A stretch of 64,000 nucleotides of DNA, taken from contig JAFEEF010000049.1 in NCBI GenBank assembly GCA_018241265.1, forward strand, positions 1 to 64,000, read 5' to 3'. How positions within the stretch are numbered: the stretch's first letter is position 1; every line of letters begins with the position of its first letter. The notes under the pieces are model-generated. The model saw only the letters and a list, made by a program, of their open reading frames with translations, did not search any database and had not been told where the DNA came from. Origin of the DNA: Pseudomonadota bacterium (GTDB lineage Bacteria; Pseudomonadota; Gammaproteobacteria; Burkholderiales; Burkholderiaceae_C). Positions 57,097-64,000 of this stretch are shown here, one piece after another. Position numbers and translations under genes: made by a program.

Positions 57097-57477
57097 ATGA
57101 CTGACGAGAGGCGCCATCACGCGCGCATCCACTTCGAACATGCGGCGCAGCTGGCCTACGCCGGCCAGCATCTGCCGGCCACGGTGATCGACCTGTCGTT
57201 CAAGGGCGCACTCGTCGAGGTCACCGGCCCGAAGCATGCCGACACGCTGTCGGTCGGCGCACCGTGCATCCTCAGCCTGCCGCTGTCCGACACGGCCGGC
57301 GCGCCGGCGATCACGATGTCGGGCGAGGTCGCGCACCTCGCGGGCGATCAGGTCGGCATGCTCTGCCGCAGCATCGACCTCGACAGCATGACGCACTTGC
57401 GCCAGCTGATCGAGCTCAACCTCGGCAACCCGGCGCTGCTGGAGCGCGAGTTCCAGGCGCTGGTGCACCACGCCTGA
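57097..57477 (+). CDS. PilZ-domain c-di-GMP-binding protein
   Basis: 126 residues. The c-di-GMP motifs are seen as RRHHAR (the R-x-x-x-R type, residues ~5-10) and DLSFKGAL (D/N-x-S-x-x-G). A stand-alone PilZ protein probably couples c-di-GMP level to motility, surface polysaccharide or a partner enzyme. It follows the M20 gene by ten bases and is four bases from the end of the convergent FAD dehydrogenase gene. Confidence 0.92.
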   Translation: MTDERRHHARIHFEHAAQLAYAGQHLPATVIDLSFKGALVEVTGPKHADTLSVGAPCILSLPLSDTAGAPAITMSGEVAHLAGDQVGMLCRSIDLDSMTHLRQLIELNLGNPALLEREFQALVHHA

Positions 57478-57480
57478 TCG

Positions 57481-59133
57481 TCAGTCCTGGCCCAGCAGCG
57501 CGCGGGCCAGCGACTCGGCCACCTCGATGCCGTCGACCGCTGCCGACATGATGCCGCCGGCATAGCCGGCTCCTTCCCCGGCCGGGTAGAGGCCGCGCAC
57601 GTCGAGGCTTTGGTGATCGCGCCCGCGCGGGATGCGCAATGGCGACGACGTGCGCGTCTCCACGCCGGTGAGCAAGGCATCGGCCATCGCGAAGCCGGGG
57701 ATCTGCCGTTCGAACGCCGGCAGCGCTTCGCGGATCGCTTCGATCGCATGGAGCGGAATGCCCGGCCGCGCCGGATCGGTCAGGTCGGTCAGGTGCACGC
57801 CGGGCTTGTACGACGGCAACACGCGGCCGAACGCGGTCGACGCACGCCCCGCGATGAAGTCGCCGACGAGCTGCCCGGGCGCGTCGTACGTGCCGCCGCC
57901 GAGCTCGTACGCGCGCGATTCCCAGTGGCGCTGGAACGCGATGCCGTCGAGCGGATCGACCGGCCCCGAGCCGCCCGGGTCCCGGCGGTAGTCCTCGGGC
58001 GAGATGCCGACGACGATGCCGGCGTTGGCATTGCGCTCGTTGCGCGAATACTGGCTCATGCCGTTGGTGACGACGCGTCCCGGCTCCGACGTCGCCGCGA
58101 CCACGGTGCCGCCCGGGCACATGCAGAAGCTGTAGACGGAGCGGCCGTTCTTCGCATGGTGCACGAGCTTGTAGTCGGCCGCGCCGAGCAAGGGGTTGCC
58201 GGCGTTCGGGCCGAAGCGCGCCCGGTCGATCAGCGATTGCGGATGCTCGATCCGCAAGCCGATCGAGAACGGCTTGGCTTCCATGCGCACGCCGCGCCCG
58301 GCCAGCATCGCGAAGGTGTCGCGCGCGCTGTGGCCGAGTGCGAGCACGACGTGGTCGGCCGCGAGCTGCGTGCCGTCCTTCAAGGTCAGGCCGGCGATCC
58401 GGCCGCCATCGATCGCGAGGTCGACCACCTGCTGCCCGAAGCGGATCTCGCCGCCGAGCGTCTCGATCTCGGCGCGCATCTTCTCGACCATGGACACCAG
58501 CCGGAACGTGCCGATGTGCGGCTTGGCGACGTAGAGGATCTCCTCCGGCGCCCCGGCCTTCACGAATTCGTCCAGCACCTTGCGCGTCAGATGGCGCGGG
58601 TCGCTGATCTGGCTCCACAGCTTGCCGTCGGAGAACGTGCCGGCGCCGCCCTCGCCGAACTGCACGTTCGACGCCGGGTTCAGGATGCGCTGCCGCCACA
58701 GGCCCCAGGTGTCCTTGGTGCGCTCGCGCACCGCCTTGCCGCGCTCGAGCACGATGGGCGCGAGGCCCATCTGCGCGAGGATCAGCGCCGCGAAGATGCC
58801 GCACGGCCCGAAGCCGATCACGACCGGACGCGGCCGGCCCGAGGCGCGGAAGTCGGCCGGCGCCTCGGCGACGAAGCGATAGCGCGTGTCGGGCGCGACC
58901 TTGACGTGCGCGTCGCCGGCATGGCGCGCGAGCACCGCGGCCTCGTCGCGCAGGTCGCAGTCGACGGTGTAGATGAACACCATCGCATGCTTCTTGCGCG
59001 CGTCGTAGCTGCGCTTGAAGACATCGAAGGCGACGAGTTCGTCGTCGCGCACGCCGAGCCGCGCGACGATGGCGGCGCGCAGCGCAGCCTCGGCATGATC
59101 GAGCGGCAGGCGGAGTTCGGTGATGCGCAGCAT
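57481..59133 (-). CDS. FAD-dependent dehydrogenase (COG2509 type)
   Basis: 550 residues. After an N-terminal ~100-residue domain (ITELRLPLDHAEAALRAAI; FDVFKRSYDARKK) comes the FAD motif GFGPCGIFAAL, NVQFGEGGAGTFSDGKLWSQ and a late GLYPAGEGAGYAGGIMSAA. This is the uncharacterised FAD-dependent dehydrogenase family; some members act on unsaturated or polycyclic substrates. It lies six bases upstream of the broken ABC exporter gene on the same strand, but need not share its function. Confidence 0.88.
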   Translation of the reverse strand: MLRITELRLPLDHAEAALRAAIVARLGVRDDELVAFDVFKRSYDARKKHAMVFIYTVDCDLRDEAAVLARHAGDAHVKVAPDTRYRFVAEAPADFRASGRPRPVVIGFGPCGIFAALILAQMGLAPIVLERGKAVRERTKDTWGLWRQRILNPASNVQFGEGGAGTFSDGKLWSQISDPRHLTRKVLDEFVKAGAPEEILYVAKPHIGTFRLVSMVEKMRAEIETLGGEIRFGQQVVDLAIDGGRIAGLTLKDGTQLAADHVVLALGHSARDTFAMLAGRGVRMEAKPFSIGLRIEHPQSLIDRARFGPNAGNPLLGAADYKLVHHAKNGRSVYSFCMCPGGTVVAATSEPGRVVTNGMSQYSRNERNANAGIVVGISPEDYRRDPGGSGPVDPLDGIAFQRHWESRAYELGGGTYDAPGQLVGDFIAGRASTAFGRVLPSYKPGVHLTDLTDPARPGIPLHAIEAIREALPAFERQIPGFAMADALLTGVETRTSSPLRIPRGRDHQSLDVRGLYPAGEGAGYAGGIMSAAVDGIEVAESLARALLGQD

Positions 59134-59139
59134 CGCGGG

Positions 59140-60314
<1,175 letters not shown>

Positions 60315-60403
60315 CGAAACGGCAACGCCGCGACCGCCGCGATGACAGGGCGGTCGCTGCGCTGAAAGTCGGGGGATGCCCGATTCTCGCCGACGCCGCA
60401 CGA

Positions 60404-60426
60404 AAAAGCCGCCCCTCGGGGCGGCA
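60404..60426 (-). terminator. Intrinsic terminator of the repeat-protein gene
   Basis: On the minus strand GCCGCCCC pairs perfectly with GGGGCGGC across a two-base loop and is followed by TTTTT. It is 33 bases downstream of the stop of the 60460-60888 gene. Confidence 0.85.
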
Positions 60427-60459
60427 TCGATCGACGGGCCATCGCGCCCAGGCTGTGGT

Positions 60460-60888
60460 TCAGCTGTCCTTGCCCGGCGCGTTGGTGCCGGCGACGATCG
60501 GCTTGGCCGACACGGGTGCCGGCGTCAGCTCGCGGCCGAACGGGTTGTAGCTGCCGCTGGCCAGCGGTCCGGGCAGCTTCGGGCGGGCCTGCGCAGCGGC
60601 CAGTTCGGTCCTGACCTGATCGCGCGTCATCGACGTGTTCTGCATCGCATCGCGGCCGAACGGGTTGTAGCTGCCGCTGGCGAGCGGGCCCGGCATCTTC
60701 GGACGTGCCTGCGCGGTCGCGAAGTCGTTGGTCACCTGATCGCGCGTCGTCGCCGACGTCTGCAGCCAAGTGCGGCCGTGCGGGTTGTAGCTGCCGCTGG
60801 CGAGCGGCCCGATCAGCTTGGTGTCGTCGGCGTGGGCGAACGCGGATGCGAGCGCGAGCGCTGCGGCGGCGTAGAGCTTGACGTTCAT
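60460..60888 (-). CDS. Secreted DUF4148-like protein with three 40-residue repeats
   Basis: 142 residues with a signal peptide (LYAAAALALASAFAHAD). The mature protein contains GPLASGSYNPxGR at 27, 67 and 107, an exact 40-residue period; between them is a TRDQVxxxxAxAQARPK helix related to DUF4148 (TRAQVxxEL). Probably periplasmic or secreted and small; the role of DUF4148 proteins, abundant in Burkholderiales, is unknown. It is preceded by a paralogue with one similar unit and ends in a strong terminator. Confidence 0.85.
   Translation of the reverse strand: MNVKLYAAAALALASAFAHADDTKLIGPLASGSYNPHGRTWLQTSATTRDQVTNDFATAQARPKMPGPLASGSYNPFGRDAMQNTSMTRDQVRTELAAAQARPKLPGPLASGSYNPFGRELTPAPVSAKPIVAGTNAPGKDS
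60533..60810. repeat. 120-base tandem repeats inside the repeat-protein gene
   Basis: CGGGTTGTAGCTGCCGCTGG occurs at 60541, 60661 and 60781, exactly 120 bases apart, with the flanking bases also similar. Near-identical DNA rather than only protein suggests recent duplication of a 120-base unit. Confidence 0.85.
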
Positions 60889-60905
60889 GGTTCTGTTCCT
60901 CCGGT

Positions 60906-61385
60906 TCAGCTGTTGTGGCTGAAGGCTGCGCGCAGGCGGGCGAAGATCGGCTTCGCGGCCTGGTGCTCGTTGGCACGGCGTGCCACCAGCGCCTGGTCGT
61001 CGTCGTAGTCGGTGCGCTGCAACGTGCCGGTCGCGATCGCTTCGCGCAGGTCGGCCTTGACGTCGGCGCGCGCCACGTTGGACTTCAGCAGCACGCTCCG
61101 GCCGAACGGGTTGTACGAACCGTCGTGCAGCGGGCCTTGCAGCGCAGGCAGCGCACGCGCCGCCTGCAGCTCGGCGACCACCTGGCCGCGCGATTCGTGC
61201 TGGTTCGCGAAGTCGTGCGCGTCGAAGTCGTAGTCGCTCTTGCGCAAGGTGCCGTCGGCGGCGGCCTGGTGCAGTTGCGCGACGACCTCCTGGCGGGTCA
61301 GCGGGCGATCGGTTTCATCGGCCATCGCGAGCGTGCTTGCGAGCGACAGCGCGATGGTGGCGGCATAGAGGAGCTTGGCGTTCAT
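60906..61385 (-). CDS. Secreted DUF4148-type protein, paralogue of the repeat protein
   Basis: 159 residues. The signal peptide ends near LAMADE. DUF4148-like helices (LTRQEVVAQLHQAAADGTL; VARADVKADLREAIATGTLQ) alternate with KSDYDFD and GPLHDGSYNPFGR, the same block found in the next gene. It lies 17 bases before that gene on the minus strand. The start ATG 61385 follows a strong GGAATTGA region. Divergent from a LysR gene, which may regulate both. Confidence 0.85.
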   Translation of the reverse strand: MNAKLLYAATIALSLASTLAMADETDRPLTRQEVVAQLHQAAADGTLRKSDYDFDAHDFANQHESRGQVVAELQAARALPALQGPLHDGSYNPFGRSVLLKSNVARADVKADLREAIATGTLQRTDYDDDQALVARRANEHQAAKPIFARLRAAFSHNS

Positions 61386-61530
61386 GATCAATTCCTTCAG
61401 GTCGGTGGACGTTCGGGCAGGGCGGTCCTGACGGGTCGTCTTGTCCAGCCTCGGTGAGGTGCTGTGTGTGCGCGCCTCATCGATGGCAGTAACTCTAGGT
61501 GTTGCTTCGTCATCAATAAACGTTGTGTGC

Positions 61531-61550
61531 TTCAATTGCGCATTGCTGAA
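61531..61550. promoter_or_regulatory. Weak candidate LysR operator
   Basis: TTCAATTGCGCATTGCTGAA has TTCA/TGAA ends in inverted orientation around a TGCGCA centre, within the gap between the divergent DUF4148 and LysR genes. The match is partial. Confidence 0.25.
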
Positions 61551-61577
61551 ACAGAAACAGTGTTGGGGTGAGTTGTC

Positions 61578-62540
61578 ATGGACCGGTTGCATTCGATGCG
61601 CGTGTTCGCGCGGGTGGTGGAGGTCGGCAGCTTCGCGGCCGCGGCGCGTGATCTGCACGTGTCGCCTGCGGTCGTGACGCGGCTGGTGGCCGACCTCGAG
61701 GAGCATCTCGGTGCGCGGCTGATGAACCGCACGACGCGGCGCCTCGCGCTCACCGACACGGGCGAGGTCTACCTCGAGCGCGTCAAGCAGATCCTCACCG
61801 AGATCGAGGAGGCCGAGGCGCAGGCGAGCGCCGCGACGTCGGAGCCGCGCGGCCACTTGCGCGTGCTCTCGCCGCCGGCTTTCGCGGTGCATCAGCTCGC
61901 CAAGCACCTGCCGAAGTTCCGCACGATGTATCCGAAGCTGACGATCGAGCTGTCGGTACCCGGCGTCGTCGACACCGTCGACGAGAACTTCGACGTGACG
62001 ATCCTCGCCGAAGGGCGGCGCCCGCTCGACGGGGGCTTCATCGCGCGGCGCCTCGCGTGCTCCGAGGTCATCCTGTGCGCTGCGCCCGACTACCTCGACC
62101 GGCGCGGCCGCCCCGGCCATCCGACCGAACTGCACGGCCACGACGCGATGCTGCCGACCTTCCTGCGCGAGCTGACGTTCCGCTCCGGCGCCTGGGGCGA
62201 CGACGAGCCCGAAGGCGAGTCGGTGACCGTGACCCTGAACAGGCCCAGCCTCAGCACGATCCACACCGACACGATATATGCCGCCGCACTGGCCGGCCTC
62301 GGCATCACCGGGCTGCCGTCGTTCGTGGCCGAGGATGCGCTCGCCGAGCACGCGCTCGAGCGCGTGCTGCCGGCGTGGCGCACCCTGACCTTGCGCCTCT
62401 ATGCCGGCATACCGACGCGCAAGCACGTGCCGGCACGCACGCGCGTGTTCGTCGACTACCTCGTGCAGGCGTTCGGCGGCGAGGACCGCGATCCGTGGCT
62501 GCAGGCCACGGGCTGCGAGACCTTGCGGCTGGCGGCTTGA
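61578..62540 (+). CDS. LysR-family transcriptional regulator
   Basis: 320 residues. Winged helix residues 1-60 (FARVVEVGSFAAAARDLHVS, then PAVVTRLVADLEEHLGARL), then the linker helix and the effector domain (GHLRVLSPPAFAVHQLAKHL). Similar to the CrgA/TSA-type group in Betaproteobacteria. Divergent from the two DUF4148 genes (192 bases between starts). Ligand unknown. Confidence 0.92.
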   Translation: MDRLHSMRVFARVVEVGSFAAAARDLHVSPAVVTRLVADLEEHLGARLMNRTTRRLALTDTGEVYLERVKQILTEIEEAEAQASAATSEPRGHLRVLSPPAFAVHQLAKHLPKFRTMYPKLTIELSVPGVVDTVDENFDVTILAEGRRPLDGGFIARRLACSEVILCAAPDYLDRRGRPGHPTELHGHDAMLPTFLRELTFRSGAWGDDEPEGESVTVTLNRPSLSTIHTDTIYAAALAGLGITGLPSFVAEDALAEHALERVLPAWRTLTLRLYAGIPTRKHVPARTRVFVDYLVQAFGGEDRDPWLQATGCETLRLAA

Positions 62541-62690
62541 GTCGACCCTTGCCGAGTGCCGGCGACGTCAGGCCGTTGCTTCGCCGACACCGGCCGGACG
62601 TGTCGAAGACGAGCGTGGTGGCGGACTGGCGCAGCATGCACCGAGCATGGGCCACGCCGCTTCGGCAGGCGCGGGGTATCCTTGCCCGCC

Positions 62691-63290
62691 ATGCGCTGCG
62701 AAGACATCGCATCCCATCCCGACTTCCGCCCGCTGTCGGCGATCGCCGGCATCGCGATCGACCTGCGCTATGCCGGCCCGCACAACTTCGTCGGGCGCGA
62801 CCTGTACGGCGATCTCGATTGCGGGTGGCTGCATCGCGAGGCGGCGTCGGCGTTGCAGCTCGCGGCCACGCGACTGGCCGCGGATCTGCCGGGGCACCGC
62901 TTGCTGGTCCTCGATGCGCTCAGGCCGCATCGCGTGCAGCGGCTGCTGTGGGCGCACCTGGCCGGCACCGGCTTGCGCGAGTACGTCGCCGATCCGGCGA
63001 TCGGCTCCATCCATTCGTACGGCATGGCGGTCGATGCGACGATCGTCGGTCCCGATGGGTGCGAGCTCGACATGGGCAGCGGCTTCGACGAGATGAGCGA
63101 GCGGTCGCATCCGCGGCTCGAAGCGGAGCATCTCGCGGCGGGCAGGTTGACGCTCGTGCAGCATGGTCATCGTGAGCGGTTGCGCGCCTCGATGGCGGCC
63201 GGCGGCTTCGGCGGCATTCCGAACGAATGGTGGCACTTCGATCTGGGCGATCGCGACCAGGTGCGCCATCGGTACACGCGGGTCGAATGA
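62691..63290 (+). CDS. D-alanyl-D-alanine dipeptidase (VanX/DdpX family)
   Basis: 199 residues, zinc carboxypeptidase fold. The zinc and catalytic motifs SIHSYGMAVD (His and Asp) and EWWHFD (Glu and His) are present, along with DLRYAGPHNFVG at the N-terminus. It cleaves D-Ala-D-Ala dipeptide, either for cell-wall recycling or for nutrient use; it lacks a signal peptide, so it acts in the cytoplasm. The stop overlaps the next start, linking it to an aspartoacylase-family gene. It is not beside any vanA/vanH gene, so resistance is unlikely. Confidence 0.9.
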   Translation: MRCEDIASHPDFRPLSAIAGIAIDLRYAGPHNFVGRDLYGDLDCGWLHREAASALQLAATRLAADLPGHRLLVLDALRPHRVQRLLWAHLAGTGLREYVADPAIGSIHSYGMAVDATIVGPDGCELDMGSGFDEMSERSHPRLEAEHLAAGRLTLVQHGHRERLRASMAAGGFGGIPNEWWHFDLGDRDQVRHRYTRVE

Positions 63291-64000
63291 TGCAGGCCTT
63301 CGAGTCCATCGCCTACGCGAGTCCGGCACCCGGGCCGCGCCTGATCGTCACGGGCGCGGTGCACGGCAACGAGACCTGCGGCACCGTCGCGATCAGGCGC
63401 GTGCTCGACGACATCCGGCAGGAGCGCCTCGCGATCGTCGCCGGCCAGGTGACCTTCGTGCCGGTGACCAATCCGCTCGCGCATGCGCGGCGCCAGCGCG
63501 AAGGCGAGCGCAACCTGAACCGCAAGCTCGCGCCGACCGCCGATCCGCGCGAGTTCGAGGACCACGTCGCGAACTGGCTGTGCCCGCTGCTCGCGCGCCA
63601 CGACGTGCTGCTCGACCTGCATTCCTTCCATACCGGTGGCGAGCCGTTCGCGCTGATCGGTCCGGAGGACAACGATGGCCCGCTCGAGCCGTTCCGGCAT
63701 GCCGCCGAAGAGGAGGCGCTCGCCGTGCGCCTCGGCGTGCGGCGCATCGTCGACGGCTGGCTCGAGACTTATGCGATCGGCGTGCAGCGTCGCATCGCCC
63801 AGCTGGCCGATGGGGCGTCAGCGGCGGCAGCGCTCGGCCTCGATCCCGACTATGGCGTCGGCACGACCGAATACATGCGGCGCGTCGGCGGCTGGGGCTA
63901 CACGCTCGAATGCGGGCAGCACGACGATCCGCAGGCGCCGGAGGTGGCCTACCGCGCGATCCTCAACGCGCTGGCGCATCTGCGCCTCATCGACGCGGTG
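63287..64000 (+). CDS. Succinylglutamate desuccinylase/aspartoacylase family protein, 3' end outside window
   Basis: 238 codons are visible; the frame is open to the end of the window. The zinc-binding GAVHGNETCG (His and Glu) and a third ligand in LLDLHSFHT are characteristic of the M14-related aspartoacylase/AstE group. It starts at ATG 63287, overlapping the stop of the dipeptidase gene (ATGA), so the two are translationally coupled. The family removes an acyl group from acylated amino acids; the exact substrate cannot be read off. Confidence 0.88.
   Translation, partial: MMQAFESIAYASPAPGPRLIVTGAVHGNETCGTVAIRRVLDDIRQERLAIVAGQVTFVPVTNPLAHARRQREGERNLNRKLAPTADPREFEDHVANWLCPLLARHDVLLDLHSFHTGGEPFALIGPEDNDGPLEPFRHAAEEEALAVRLGVRRIVDGWLETYAIGVQRRIAQLADGASAAAALGLDPDYGVGTTEYMRRVGGWGYTLECGQHDDPQAPEVAYRAILNALAHLRLIDAV

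Noticed and set aside
60533..60810. CRISPR-like array
   Set aside because: The 120-base repeats code in frame for a protein repeat, and there are only three.

Overview
The window reads as chromosomal DNA from a high-GC betaproteobacterium, most likely Burkholderiales. The supporting signs are an adjacent metX-metW pair, DUF4148-type secreted proteins, a PEP-CTERM protein, many LysR regulators and strongly G/C-ending codons. No rRNA, tRNA, CRISPR array or insertion sequence was found. I count 56 protein-coding genes (two cut by the window edges) and three gene remnants.

Layout. 1-4850 is a visibly less GC-rich accessory block: two LysR regulators, then an AhpD / PPOX-like / DUF1348 / alpha-beta hydrolase operon controlled from a divergent promoter, ending in a decapitated LysR fragment. 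5045-14025 holds a 1120-residue BTAD-AAA regulator, a PEP-CTERM protein with a lipoprotein, a LuxR-type regulator whose receiver lacks its phospho-acceptor, an FMN glutamate-synthase-like protein, a transglutaminase-like protein and a fluoroacetate-dehalogenase-type hydrolase. 14090-18504 carries an MscS-type channel and metXW behind a SAM-II riboswitch and an intrinsic terminator. 18526-25276 is mixed: a lipoprotein, an MFS carrier, a QueA-like protein, an SDR, an XRE-cupin regulator and an XRE/AbiEii-type toxin-antitoxin pair with a clear operator. 25408-31995 is a TetR-controlled RND efflux operon. 32012-36590 has small membrane proteins, an AraC regulator, a three-cluster Fe-S protein and an EstB-like esterase.

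The most interesting part is 36620-51931, a divergent catabolic locus around a LacI-family regulator. The rightward arm encodes a periplasmic binding protein, an HpsN-type sulfopropanediol dehydrogenase (histidinol-dehydrogenase fold), an SDR, a zinc alcohol dehydrogenase and a TRAP transporter with fused small and large membrane subunits. The leftward arm encodes a split transketolase, a 3-hydroxyisobutyrate-dehydrogenase-like enzyme, the permeases and ATPase of a taurine/nitrate-type ABC importer and a Baeyer-Villiger-type monooxygenase. Copies of GAAWGCGCTTTC lie in front of both arms. I infer that the locus imports and oxidises a C3 organosulfonate such as 2,3-dihydroxypropane-1-sulfonate. 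No known desulfonating enzyme is present, so the role of the transketolase and the C-S cleavage step are open questions.

From 51971 on come a second 3-hydroxyisobutyrate-dehydrogenase-like gene with an enoyl-CoA hydratase, a lysophospholipase-like hydrolase, a DUF4399 protein, an M20 peptidase, a PilZ protein, an FAD dehydrogenase, an ABC exporter broken by an internal deletion, two proteins sharing a 40-residue repeat, a LysR regulator, and a VanX-like dipeptidase overlapping an aspartoacylase-family gene cut by the window end.
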